DNA of 64,000 bases from Modicisalibacter radicis (GCF_900961225.1 NZ_CAAHFN010000022.1:1-64000); one strand, 5' to 3'; positions 48,970 to 57,610 are shown, counted from the stretch's first letter. A program made the numbers and translations. Notes: generated from the sequence alone by a model not told the origin.

Positions 48970-49920
48970 ATGGCCTACGACGATCGCTCGCGCCTGGCCG
49001 ACTGGCTCTTCCGCCTGGTCTATGTCAGCGGCGTGGCGCTGATGGGCAGCCACGCCCTGTGGCAATACATGATGGGCCACTACGGCGACATCCTGCTGCC
49101 GGCGACACTCACCCTCCTGCTCGGCGGGGCGCTGTTCGTACGCTGGGTCAACCCCGAGTTCCGCCGCCTGTCCATCTATCTGATGCTGATCAGCTGCTAT
49201 CTGATCATCGCCACCGACCTGGTGCACCAGAAAGCCGTGGTGTCGCTGTTCTGGCTGGGCATGCCGCCGGTACTGACGATGCTGGTACTGCCGCTCGCCC
49301 CGGGGCTGCTGCTGAGCCTGTTCCTGACCCCGGTGTGGCTTGCCGTCGCCACTCCGGGTCTGGCCCTGGGCCCGGCGGCGCTGGCGTACCTGGCGCTGGT
49401 GGGCATGGCCGCGCTGCCCGGCTGGGTGGGCCACCGCCGCGCCCAGCAGCAGGATCGCTCGGTGCGTCGGGACCGCGATTGCGAGGCGCTGTCGCGCGAG
49501 ACCCTCGAACGCCGGCTGGGCGCCGAGGTCGAGCGCGCCCGGGCACTCAAGCGCCCCTTCGCGACCCTGGTCATTCACCTTCCGCAACTGGAGATGGCCG
49601 ACGAACAGTTCGGCCGCCCGCTGTTGCACGTCCTGCTCGATCGCATCTGCCAGACGATCCAGGCCAACTCCCGCCAGCACGATCTGCTGGGGCGCGAGCA
49701 GGCCTCGCTGTTCTGGCTGCTGCTGCCCGATACCGGCGAGGCCGGCGCGTTGATCGTTCGCGAACGCCTGCTGCACGCGCTGAATCGCGAGGTGATCGCC
49801 GAGACCGGCACCCTGCAGGCGCGGATTCGGGTGTGTCGCCTACACGCCGGTGAAACCCGCCAGCATTTCGAACAGCGCCTGCTGAGCACCGGACTCAAGC
49901 TGATGGAGCCCGTCCCTTGA
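48970..49920 (+). CDS. Membrane protein with degenerate GGDEF domain
   Basis: This 316-residue protein has about six transmembrane helices in residues 12-153, then a short basic linker and a diguanylate-cyclase-like domain from about 172. Its helix ETLERRLGAEVERARALKRPFATLVIHL matches the start of GGDEF domains, and NSRQHDLLGREQASLFWLLLPDT matches the signature region. However, the GGDEF motif itself is replaced by QASLF (about 244-248). Catalysis is therefore unlikely. The gene directly follows the preceding membrane protein and overlaps the DedA-PAP2 gene by four bases, so the three form a unit. The role is unknown. Confidence 0.75.
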   Translation: MAYDDRSRLADWLFRLVYVSGVALMGSHALWQYMMGHYGDILLPATLTLLLGGALFVRWVNPEFRRLSIYLMLISCYLIIATDLVHQKAVVSLFWLGMPPVLTMLVLPLAPGLLLSLFLTPVWLAVATPGLALGPAALAYLALVGMAALPGWVGHRRAQQQDRSVRRDRDCEALSRETLERRLGAEVERARALKRPFATLVIHLPQLEMADEQFGRPLLHVLLDRICQTIQANSRQHDLLGREQASLFWLLLPDTGEAGALIVRERLLHALNREVIAETGTLQARIRVCRLHAGETRQHFEQRLLSTGLKLMEPVP

Positions 49921-51323
49921 GCATGACCGACTGGATGACCGCCTTCGTGCCCTCGCCCAGCTGGCTTTTCCTGATCGTCGCCGCCATTTCCCTGGTCGAA
50001 TCGCTGGCCGTCGTCGGCCTGCTGGTTCCCGGCGTGGTCCTGATCACCGCCGCGGCTTCCCTGGCCGGCCACCATGAGCTGCCGATCCTCGGCCTGCTGG
50101 GCGCCGCTTTCATCGGCGCGGTCGTCGGCGACGGCCTGAGCTTCCTGTTCGGCTACTACCAGCGTCAGCGCATTCCGCACATACGTCCGTTTCGTAGCCA
50201 CCCCGAGTGGCTGGCCCGCGGCGCGCGCTTCTTCCAGCGCTACGGCGTGCTGTCGGTGCTGATCGGCCGCTTCGTCGGTCCGGTGCGTCCGATCATCCCG
50301 CTGGTCGCGGGGATGCTGCATATGCGCCCGGCGACGTTCTTGTGGACCAACCTCGGCTCGGCACTGCTCTGGGCACCGGTCTACGTGCTGCCCGGCTACC
50401 TGCTGGGCCGCACCTGGCAGCAATTGTTCGACCTGCCCAGCGGCAGCCAACGCTGGCTGGTGCTGCTGGCGGTAATGATCGTCGTGCTGACGCTCGTCTT
50501 CTCGCTGCTGCGCAGCCAGCTCACCCGTCAGGGACGCGTCTACCGGCTGCTCGCCGGGCTGGCGCGCCGGCATCCGCGGCTGCGCCGTCTTTGGCTGGCA
50601 CTGCGCTCGACACGCCCCGAAGCCGAACTTCCGCTGGCCTCGCTGGCGCTGTTGCTGGTCAGCCTGGCGGCACTGTCGGGATGGACGCTATGGGTGCTCA
50701 ACCAGGACGGCCCGCTGGCCATGGACCGGCAACTCCAGGCCCTGCTGCTGAACCTGCCGCTCATGCCGCTGATCCATGTCGCCGAATGGATGGCCAAGGC
50801 CGGCGATGCGCTGGGCGTGCTCGCCCTGGTGGCGCCCTGGGCCGTCTGGCTGACGCGACGCCGGGCCTACGCCGTACTCCTGCACATGACCGCTGCCCTG
50901 GGCGGCATCGCCCTGGCCAACACGCTGTTCAAGCAGATGGCCGGGCGCGTACGACCCGACATTCCCGATTACCTCAGCGGCTCGTTTTCCTATCCCAGCG
51001 CGCATACCTCGACCGCCGTGGTGCTGTATGGGCTGACCGCAGCGTTCGTCGCCGATGCGCTACCCGCGCGGCATCGGGCACCGGTCTACTGGCTGGCGAT
51101 CCTGATCTGCATCCCCATGGCGCTGTCGCGACTGGTGATCGGCGTGCACTGGCTCAGCGATCTGGTCGGCGGCGCCCTGCTCGGCCTGGTGGCCTGTGCG
51201 CTGGTACGCCTCAGCTATCATCGCTTCGCCCGCCATGCCCCACCGCCGGCGCCCTGGCTCGCCCTGTCGCTGGCCTCGTTGACGCTGCTGGCGGGTCGCA
51301 TTCTGTGGCTGCCCCATGCCTGA
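49917..51323 (+). CDS. DedA-PAP2 fusion membrane protein
   Basis: This 468-residue protein is a fusion. Residues 1-200 are a DedA/VTT-type domain (SLVESLAVVGLLVPG, and GRFVGPVRPIIPLVAGMLHM). Residues 230-468 are a PAP2 phosphatase domain with its three motifs: KQMAGRVRP, PSAHT, and SRLVIGVHWLSD, which supply the catalytic His, Arg and Asp. DedA proteins flip undecaprenyl phosphate or phospholipids. PAP2 enzymes dephosphorylate undecaprenyl pyrophosphate or phosphatidate. Together these suggest lipid-carrier recycling. The start is TTG 49917 (overlap TTGA) or ATG 49923. Confidence 0.9.
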   Translation: MSMTDWMTAFVPSPSWLFLIVAAISLVESLAVVGLLVPGVVLITAAASLAGHHELPILGLLGAAFIGAVVGDGLSFLFGYYQRQRIPHIRPFRSHPEWLARGARFFQRYGVLSVLIGRFVGPVRPIIPLVAGMLHMRPATFLWTNLGSALLWAPVYVLPGYLLGRTWQQLFDLPSGSQRWLVLLAVMIVVLTLVFSLLRSQLTRQGRVYRLLAGLARRHPRLRRLWLALRSTRPEAELPLASLALLLVSLAALSGWTLWVLNQDGPLAMDRQLQALLLNLPLMPLIHVAEWMAKAGDALGVLALVAPWAVWLTRRRAYAVLLHMTAALGGIALANTLFKQMAGRVRPDIPDYLSGSFSYPSAHTSTAVVLYGLTAAFVADALPARHRAPVYWLAILICIPMALSRLVIGVHWLSDLVGGALLGLVACALVRLSYHRFARHAPPPAPWLALSLASLTLLAGRILWLPHA

Positions 51324-51394
51324 GCGAACGATCGCGATTGGCCGGGAAATTCCTTTCCAGACTCCCGTCAATGCCGGGGGCCGGCGGCAAGGCG

Positions 51395-51485
51395 AAGCAA
51401 GGGTCCTTTGCCATGGAGGGCAAAGGTAGCGCCCAGGGACGGGTTCACGGCGCCCTTGCGCAGGCTTGTCGCCGGCAAGGGCAAT
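51395..51485. repeat. Paired-hairpin intergenic element (candidate REP-like repeat)
   Basis: In the 201-base gap after the DedA-PAP2 gene, two hairpins stand 25 bases apart: CCTTTGCC/GGCAAAGG at 51405-51426 and GCCCTTGC/GCAAGGGC at 51452-51482. The segment between reads GGTAGCGCCCAGGGACGGGT. I recall similar sequences scattered between genes in Halomonas genomes, often mis-called as short ORFs. Only this copy was noticed here, so repeat status is inferred. Neither hairpin is followed by T residues. Confidence 0.45.
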
Positions 51486-51524
51486 ATCGGGGGCGGCAAA
51501 ACCTGCGAGTTGCGAAAGGAACGC

Positions 51525-52151
51525 CTAGCCCAGCGCCAGCCAGAGCCCGACCCCCACCATCAGGGTTCCGGCGATGCGATTGAGCAACCTGACGCTGCCG
51601 CCCTTGGCCAGCAGGTGGCTGGCGGTGCGCCCACCGGTGGCGTAGAGCAGCAGGCAGCACAGCTCGAGTGTGAGGATCATCCCCACCAGCGCCGCCAACT
51701 GGGGGACCAGCGGCAGCTCGGCATCGAGGAACGGGGGCAACAGGGCGATGAAGAACGCCCAGCCCTTGGGGTTGGCGACCGCCGTGACGAACCCCTGGGA
51801 AAGCAGCTGCCAGCGCGAGATGTCCCGCGCCCCGGTCGGCTCGCTGGGGATCGCCATGCGCCCGCGCGAGCGCCACATCATCACGCCCAGATACACCAGG
51901 TAGGCCCCGCCCAGCCACTTGAAGGCGGCGAAGACCAGCGGCTGGCGCAGCATCAGCGTCGCCACGCCGGCCCCCGCCGCCACGGCCACCAGGCCGACCC
52001 CGACCAGCTCGCCGGCCATCATCCACAGCGCGCGACGCACGCCGACGGTCATTCCCAGCACCATCGACAGGGTCATGCACATCCCGGGAGTCAGCGAGAC
52101 CATGAAGAAGGTGGGGATGAATACCGACAGCAACGACAGGTTGACGATCAC
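51525..52151 (-). CDS. LysE/RhtB-family amino-acid exporter
   Basis: This 208-residue inner-membrane exporter of the LysE superfamily has six hydrophobic segments. The N-terminal signature is FFMVSLTPGMCMTLSMVLGMTVGVRRALWMMAGELVG. The VTAVANPKGWAFFIALLPPF segment is the second family mark. The substrate (an amino acid, homoserine lactone or similar) cannot be told. The start is GTG 52151, overlapping the ubiX stop (GTGA), with GGGGAG five bases upstream; the longer frame is a shadow of ubiX. Confidence 0.88.
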   Translation of the reverse strand: MIVNLSLLSVFIPTFFMVSLTPGMCMTLSMVLGMTVGVRRALWMMAGELVGVGLVAVAAGAGVATLMLRQPLVFAAFKWLGGAYLVYLGVMMWRSRGRMAIPSEPTGARDISRWQLLSQGFVTAVANPKGWAFFIALLPPFLDAELPLVPQLAALVGMILTLELCCLLLYATGGRTASHLLAKGGSVRLLNRIAGTLMVGVGLWLALG

Positions 52152-52771
52152 TGTGGCTCCCCCCAGCGCGGCATCAGCCGGTGCTCGATGCCCAGTTGAT
52201 TGAGAATCCGCGCGACGACGAAGTCGATCAGCGACTCGACGCTGGTCGGACGATGATAGAAACCCGGCGCCGCGGGCAGGATCACCGCACCGAGCCGGGT
52301 CAGTGCCAGCATGTGCTCGAGATGGATGGCCGAAAACGGCGTCTCGCGGGGCACCAGGATCAACCGGCGACGCTCCTTGAGCGCGACATCGGCGGCCCGC
52401 TCGATCAGGTTGTTGCTGGCGCCGGTGGCCACCGCCGACAGCGTACCGGTCGAGCACGGGCAGATCACCATCGATGCCGACGCCCCCGACCCCGAGGCCA
52501 CCGGGGCCATCCAGTCCTCGCGTCCGAAGCAGCGGATCTGCCCCTCGGCGGCACCACTGCGGTCGATCAGCGCCTCGGCGAGCCGCGCCGGCTGAGCCGG
52601 CAGGCGCTCGTCGGTCTCGGTGGCGATCACCATGTGCGCCGCCTTGGAAACCATCACCCAGACTTCGTGCTCGGCGGCCACCAGACACTCGATCAGGCGC
52701 AGCCCGTATTGCGCCCCCGAAGCCCCGGTCAGCGCGACGCTCACCGGGGGCTTGAACGCCGAATCAGCCAT
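52148..52771 (-). CDS. ubiX: Flavin prenyltransferase UbiX
   Basis: UbiX makes the prenylated FMN cofactor used by the UbiD decarboxylase in ubiquinone synthesis. It has 207 residues. SVALTGASGAQYGLRL is the FMN-binding start, MVICPCSTGTLSAVATGASNNLIERAADVALKERR the central motif, and PRETPFSAIHLEHMLAL the conserved end. It overlaps mpl by 8 bases and lysE by 4. No ubiD is in the window. Confidence 0.94.
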   Translation of the reverse strand: MADSAFKPPVSVALTGASGAQYGLRLIECLVAAEHEVWVMVSKAAHMVIATETDERLPAQPARLAEALIDRSGAAEGQIRCFGREDWMAPVASGSGASASMVICPCSTGTLSAVATGASNNLIERAADVALKERRRLILVPRETPFSAIHLEHMLALTRLGAVILPAAPGFYHRPTSVESLIDFVVARILNQLGIEHRLMPRWGEPQ

Positions 52772-54131
52772 GTCGCGCCTCCAGGGCCGTCAGCAGCTTG
52801 TCGTGGATGCCGCCGAAGCCGCCGTTGGACATCACCACGATGCGATCGCCACGCCGCGCCGTGTCGACCAGCGTGGCGACCAGCGCATCGATGTCGTCGA
52901 CCCGCTGCGCCGGCACCGGGCTGGTCTCGAGCAGTTCGTCCAGCGACCAGTCGAGTTCGGGCGGCTGATACCACCACACCCCATCGGCCTCGGCGACGCT
53001 CTCGGCCAGGCGCGAGCGCAGCGTGCCCAGGCGCATGGTGTTCGAGCGCGGTTCGATCACCGCCAGCAGACGCCCCAGCGGCGTCGCGGCACGCAACCCC
53101 TGGAGCGTGGTGGCGATCGCCGTGGGATGGTGGGCGAAGTCGTCGATGACCTGGATACCGGCGATCTCGCCACGCACTTCCTGGCGCCGGCGCGGCGACT
53201 GAAAGCGCGCCAGGGCGGCGCAACCACGCGCCAGGTCGACGCCACAGGTCGCCGCGGCGGCGAGCGCGGCGAGCGCATTGCGGGCGTTGTGCACGCCGGT
53301 CAGGGACCAGTCGACCACGGCGTCCTCGCCATCGTGCACGACCCGGAAGCGGCTGGCATCGTCACGTTCCAGCGCCAGGCGCCAGGCGCTCTCCTCGGCA
53401 CCGCCGAAGCGCTCCAGCGGCGTCCAGCAGCCCATCTCGACGACACGCTCGAGTGCCGGTTCGCCGTCGGCGACCAGCAACCGGCCGTCGCCGGGAACGG
53501 TACGCACCAGATGATGAAACTGGCGCTCGATGGCCGCCAGATCGGCAAATATGTCCGCGTGATCGAACTCGAGATTGTTGAGCACCGCGACATCGGGGCG
53601 GTAATGCACGAACTTGGAACGCTTGTCGAAAAACGCCGTGTCGTATTCGTCGGCCTCGATCACGAACGGCGCCCCGGGCCCGCCGAGACGCGCCGATACG
53701 CCGAAGTTGCGCGGCACACCGCCGATCAGGAATCCCGGCGTCGCCCCCGCGGACTCGAGCAGCCAGGCCAGCAGGCTGGCGGTGGTGGTCTTGCCGTGTG
53801 TGCCGGCCACCGCCAGCACGCGCCGCCCGGGCAACACGTGCTCGGCCAGCCACTGCGGTCCCGAGACGTAGCTCAGCCGGGCGTTGAGCAGCGCCTCGAC
53901 CTCGGGGTTGCCGCGCGACAAGGCGTTGCCGACGATCACCTGATCGGGGCGCGGCTCGAGGTTGGCCGCGCCGTAGCCGTCCATCAGCGCGATACCCGCG
54001 GCCTCGAGCTGAGTGCTCATCGGCGGATAGACATTGGCATCGGAACCGCTGACGGTATGGCCCAGTTCACGGGCGAGCAGCGCCAGGCTACCCATGAAGG
54101 TGCCGCAGATGCCGAGGATGTGCACGTGCAT
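52764..54131 (-). CDS. mpl: UDP-N-acetylmuramate:tripeptide ligase Mpl
   Basis: This ligase reattaches the recycled murein tripeptide (L-Ala-gamma-D-Glu-meso-diaminopimelate) to UDP-MurNAc. It has 455 residues. It opens with MHVHILGICGTFMGSLALLARELGH. The ATP loop is GTHGKTTTASLLAW, and EADEYDTAFFDKRSKFVHY is the Mpl-specific part. The end has MSNGGFGGIHDKL. The start ATG 54131 has GGAG eight bases upstream. It heads the unit mpl-ubiX-lysE. Confidence 0.95.
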   Translation of the reverse strand: MHVHILGICGTFMGSLALLARELGHTVSGSDANVYPPMSTQLEAAGIALMDGYGAANLEPRPDQVIVGNALSRGNPEVEALLNARLSYVSGPQWLAEHVLPGRRVLAVAGTHGKTTTASLLAWLLESAGATPGFLIGGVPRNFGVSARLGGPGAPFVIEADEYDTAFFDKRSKFVHYRPDVAVLNNLEFDHADIFADLAAIERQFHHLVRTVPGDGRLLVADGEPALERVVEMGCWTPLERFGGAEESAWRLALERDDASRFRVVHDGEDAVVDWSLTGVHNARNALAALAAAATCGVDLARGCAALARFQSPRRRQEVRGEIAGIQVIDDFAHHPTAIATTLQGLRAATPLGRLLAVIEPRSNTMRLGTLRSRLAESVAEADGVWWYQPPELDWSLDELLETSPVPAQRVDDIDALVATLVDTARRGDRIVVMSNGGFGGIHDKLLTALEARHG

Positions 54132-54342
54132 GACGGGGTCTCCAGCCCGGAAGTGTGGCTGGCGGCGACTCGCCTCAGCGAACCGCTCACCGGCGCGTGA
54201 GCCTAGCATGACGCCAATGGCGCTGCCATACGCACCCCGCCCGGGCGGCGCTGTCGTGCAGCAGCGGCCGCTTTCGGCTATGATGCACAGCCATCCCATC
54301 CCGCGTAATTCCCCGATAAAAGCAGGAGCAAAGGAAGCCCCT

Positions 54343-55602
54343 ATGGCCCAGCACAACGCCTTCTACGCCCAGTCAGGCGGGGTAACCGCCGTGATCAATG
54401 CCAGCGCCTGCGGCGTGATCGAGACGTGCCGTCGCCACAGCGACCGGATCGGCAAGGTCTACGCCGGGCACAGCGGCATCATCGGCGCGTTGACCGAGGA
54501 TCTGATCGACGTTAACCAGGAAAGCGACGAAGCCATCGCCGCTCTGCGCCACACGCCGGGCGGCGCATTCGGCTCGTGCCGCTACAAGCTCAAGGACATC
54601 GAGAGTCACCGCGCCCAGTACGAGCGCCTGATCGAGGTGTTCAAGGCCCACAACATCCGCTACTTCTTCTACAACGGCGGCGGCGACAGCGCCGACACCT
54701 GCCTCAAGGTCTCGCAGCTTTCCGAGAAGATGGGCTACCCGCTGACCGCCATTCATGTGCCAAAGACGGTGGACAACGACCTGCCGATCACCGACAACTC
54801 GCCGGGCTTCGGCAGCGTCGCCAAGTACATCGCCACTTCCACCCGCGAGGCGGCGCTGGACATCGCCTCGATGTGCGCCACCTCGACCAAGGTCTTCGTG
54901 CTCGAGGTGATGGGGCGCCATGCCGGCTGGATCGCTGCCGCCGGCGCGCTGGCCGGCAACGGCGAAGGCGAACCGCCGCACCTGGTGATCTTCCCCGAGA
55001 TCCCCTTCGAACGCGCCAAGGTGATGGCACGCGTCGAACAGGCGGTGAAGGATTACGGCTACTGCGTGATCGTGGTTTCCGAGGGGGCCCGCTACGCCGA
55101 TGGCACCTTCCTAGCCGACGCCGGCAATACCGACGCCTTCGGCCACCGCCAGCTGGGCGGCGTGGCGCCGACGCTGGCCGGCATGGTCAAGCAGGACCTG
55201 GGCTACAAGTATCACTGGGCGGTCGCCGACTACCTGCAACGCGCCGCCCGCCACCTGGCCTCGCGGACCGACGTCGAGCAGGCCTACGCGGTGGGACAGA
55301 AGGCCGTGGAGCTCGCCCTCGACGGCAAGAACGCGATGATGCCGGCGATCAAGCGCCTCAGCGACTCGCCTTACGAGTGGCGCATCGAAGCCGCGCCGCT
55401 GGCCGAGGTCGCCAACAAGGAGAAGTACATGCCGCGCGACTTCATTCGCGAGGATGGCTTCGGCATCACCGCCGCCTGCCGGCGCTACCTTTCGCCGTTG
55501 ATCCAGGGCGAGGATTTTCCGCCGTTCGAGAACGGCCTGCCCATGGTCGCCTCGTTGAAACTCGCCAAGGTCGAACGCAAGCTGCCTGAATTCACGCTGT
55601 AA
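54343..55602 (+). CDS. pfp: Pyrophosphate-dependent 6-phosphofructokinase
   Basis: This enzyme reversibly phosphorylates fructose 6-phosphate using PPi. It has 419 residues, typical of the PPi-type subgroup. The nucleotide/PPi site reads NGGGDSADT (111-118), and PKTVDNDL (140-147) has the lysine (K141) that marks PPi use. GFGSVAKYIATSTREA and EVMGRHAGWIAA complete the sugar-phosphate site. AAGGAAG precedes ATG 54343. It is divergent from mpl. Being reversible, it can serve glycolysis or gluconeogenesis, and its PPi pool is set partly by the pyrophosphatase encoded 2 kb away. Confidence 0.93.
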   Translation: MAQHNAFYAQSGGVTAVINASACGVIETCRRHSDRIGKVYAGHSGIIGALTEDLIDVNQESDEAIAALRHTPGGAFGSCRYKLKDIESHRAQYERLIEVFKAHNIRYFFYNGGGDSADTCLKVSQLSEKMGYPLTAIHVPKTVDNDLPITDNSPGFGSVAKYIATSTREAALDIASMCATSTKVFVLEVMGRHAGWIAAAGALAGNGEGEPPHLVIFPEIPFERAKVMARVEQAVKDYGYCVIVVSEGARYADGTFLADAGNTDAFGHRQLGGVAPTLAGMVKQDLGYKYHWAVADYLQRAARHLASRTDVEQAYAVGQKAVELALDGKNAMMPAIKRLSDSPYEWRIEAAPLAEVANKEKYMPRDFIREDGFGITAACRRYLSPLIQGEDFPPFENGLPMVASLKLAKVERKLPEFTL

Positions 55603-55609
55603 GGCTTGT

Positions 55610-55658
55610 CGTAGCCCGTAGCCCGTAGCCCGTAGCCCGTAGCCCGTAGCCCGTAGCT
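55610..55658. repeat. Heptanucleotide tandem repeat, array 1
   Basis: Six perfect CGTAGCC units plus one CGTAGCT unit (7 x 7 bases) begin eight bases after the pfp stop codon. The unit is related by one base to array 2, and both arrays are preceded by CTTGT. It is non-coding, in the convergent gap between pfp and the PP2C-kinase gene. Confidence 0.95.
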
Positions 55659-55709
55659 TACGAGCCTCGGGCTTCGAGCCGCGAACCCCAAAAGCTCACC
55701 AGCGCTTGT

Positions 55710-55814
55710 CGTAGCTCGTAGCTCGTAGCTCGTAGCTCGTGGCTCGTGGCTCGTGGCTCGTGGCTCGTGGCTCGTGGCTCGTGGCTCGTGGCTCGTGGCT
55801 CGTGGCTCGTGGCC
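55710..55814. repeat. Heptanucleotide tandem repeat, array 2
   Basis: Fifteen 7-base units: four CGTAGCT, ten CGTGGCT and one CGTGGCC. It ends two bases before the stop codon of the PP2C-kinase gene (minus strand). It is open in every frame because 7 is not divisible by 3, which explains the spurious short ORFs of repeated peptides. Blocks of identical variants suggest stepwise slippage. Confidence 0.95.
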
Positions 55815-55816
55815 AA

Positions 55817-57529
55817 TCATTTCAACAGCCAGGAAAGCACCAGCAGCAACAGCAGCAGCCCGGCAATGCCCTGCCAGAGGCTGGCCGGCGCGCCGCCCCT
55901 CAAGTGCTCGCCATCGCGACGCTTGCGCGGCTCGCGCAGCGCCAGCAGGAATTCGGACAACCGCCGGAAGCGCAGCGCGCGCTGCGGGTCCAGGGCGCGG
56001 CACAAGGCGTCATCGAGTTCCGCCGGAACCGCCGGGTTACGGGTCCGCGCGCTGCGATAGCGCATCTGCTCGAGCCCGGTATGGCTTCGCAGCTCATCGG
56101 GCGACTGGTCGTAGGGCAAGGCATCGGTCAACAGCCAGTAGACGGTCGAGGCCAGCGCGTACTGGTCGCTGCGCCGACCGACCTCGTTGCCCAGCGCGTA
56201 TTCCGGTGCGCTGTGGGCGTTGAGGCCCACTTCGCGAGCCAGCTCGCGCGCCTTTTCATTCTCCCCGTCACGCCGGAAACAGGCGCTGAAATCGCTCAGC
56301 ACCACCTGACCGTGGGGATCGATGAGGATATTGTCGGGATGGATCTGCTGGTGCAGCACGTCGCGGCGGTGCAGTGCCTGGACCGCCTTGGCCAGCTGGC
56401 GGGCAATATCCAGCCGCTGGGCCAGGCTGGCCTGGGGATGGCGCTGCAGCCAGTCGCCGAGCGATTCGCCGTGCATATCCGCCATCAGGTAATAGAGGTA
56501 GCGGCGCGGCCGGGGCAACTCGATCAGCTTGGCGATGAACGGCGAGTTGATGTGCTCGGCGACCCACTGCTGCAGCAGGAAATGCTCGAGATAGGCGTTG
56601 CGGCTGGAAAGCTCGGGACTTGGCGCACGCAGCACCATCTCGGCGCGGCTGCGGTCATCGCGTACCCGGTAGACACGCGCCTTGGCGTTACGCGACAGGA
56701 CTTCCAGCACCTCGAGGCCGTCGAGACGTTCGCCGACCGCCAGTTCCGCGGGCACCGGCAGGTTGCCGTGATGCGTCTCGACCGGATCCGATTCGGCCTC
56801 GGGCAGGCGGTCGATGCGCACCAGCTGAAAGCAGAACTGCTCGGCGCCGTAGCCACGCTCGCCGGCCCGCGCCCGGGCGGCTTCGGCCAGACGCTCACAG
56901 GCGGCATCGAGATTGCTGACATCGGCGCGGATCTGCTGCACGAAGTCGGAGGGCATCAGGGTCCCGCGTACCGCCCGGGTGGTGAACAGGAAAAGATCGC
57001 CCTGCTTGAGCGGTATCTGGGAGTAATCGATATCCAGGTTGCCGTCGAGCCCCAGGGCCCGCGACGGGTAGCGATAGCCGCCCAGATCGGTGACGTGATC
57101 GCGGGTGAGCTGTTCGAATTCGGCGCCGCGCAGACGAAACACCAGCGTATCGCCCATATGGAAGAGATGCGCGTCGCGGCCGCGCAGCACCATCAGCGAC
57201 ATCGAGCTGACGTAGCTGCCGCCCTCGATGTAGCTGCTCTGACTGTAGCTCCAGCTGTTCAGGGCCCGCAGCACGCGGGTCGCCGAGGTCTTGACGTCCC
57301 AGTGCAGCGGCGTGGAATAGTAGTCGGCGAGAAAGCCGCGCACGCTGAGATCACCGGCCTGCTTGGCGATGGCGTTGCGCCATATCGAGTCGCTGATCAG
57401 CGCGCAGGTGCCCTTGGTCCGCAGCATCTCGCCCTCGGTGACCAGGACCGACATCGAACTGCGATGACGCCGCCGCTCCGGGGCGACGAAGGCCTGACCA
57501 TAACTCAGGGACAGCGCTTGTTCCGCCAA
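55817..57529 (-). CDS. PP2C-kinase fusion with degenerate catalytic sites, tail-anchored
   Basis: This 570-residue protein has an N-terminal PP2C-like domain (about 8-245), a Hanks-type kinase-like domain (about 270-530) and a C-terminal membrane anchor (about 550-569). It belongs to the bifunctional phosphatase/kinase family of pseudomonads. In the PP2C part the Asn/Asp near residue 20 and the late SDG aspartate (reading TTR, 183-185) are lost, while SDS (46-48) and GDT (126-128) keep two aspartates. In the kinase part the ATP lysine is R301, the catalytic loop reads HQQIHPDN (393-400) with Gln for the catalytic Asp and His for Lys, though DFS (D413) remains. Activity is doubtful. A binding or scaffold role is inferred. 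Confidence 0.85.
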   Translation of the reverse strand: MAEQALSLSYGQAFVAPERRRHRSSMSVLVTEGEMLRTKGTCALISDSIWRNAIAKQAGDLSVRGFLADYYSTPLHWDVKTSATRVLRALNSWSYSQSSYIEGGSYVSSMSLMVLRGRDAHLFHMGDTLVFRLRGAEFEQLTRDHVTDLGGYRYPSRALGLDGNLDIDYSQIPLKQGDLFLFTTRAVRGTLMPSDFVQQIRADVSNLDAACERLAEAARARAGERGYGAEQFCFQLVRIDRLPEAESDPVETHHGNLPVPAELAVGERLDGLEVLEVLSRNAKARVYRVRDDRSRAEMVLRAPSPELSSRNAYLEHFLLQQWVAEHINSPFIAKLIELPRPRRYLYYLMADMHGESLGDWLQRHPQASLAQRLDIARQLAKAVQALHRRDVLHQQIHPDNILIDPHGQVVLSDFSACFRRDGENEKARELAREVGLNAHSAPEYALGNEVGRRSDQYALASTVYWLLTDALPYDQSPDELRSHTGLEQMRYRSARTRNPAVPAELDDALCRALDPQRALRFRRLSEFLLALREPRKRRDGEHLRGGAPASLWQGIAGLLLLLLVLSWLLK

Positions 57530-57610
57530 GTGTCGTTCTCCTTGCAGGTGGCCGCGGCGTGCCCATCATACACTGAGAGAGGGTCGCCTTCGCCTCGTCC
57601 CTTCGATGGA

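Noticed and set aside
51408-52199. Plus-strand frame from the paired hairpin element into the lysE region
   Set aside because: It begins in the intergenic element, which is often mis-called as an ORF, and runs antisense to lysE.
55610-55814. Heptamer arrays as a CRISPR array
   Set aside because: Units are 7 bases in direct tandem with no spacers, and there are no cas genes.
55485-56003. Minus-strand frame of repeated His-Glu-Pro-Arg-Ala-Thr-Ser units
   Set aside because: A 7-base repeat is open in all frames and gives this peptide by chance; no start signal, and it overlaps two real genes.
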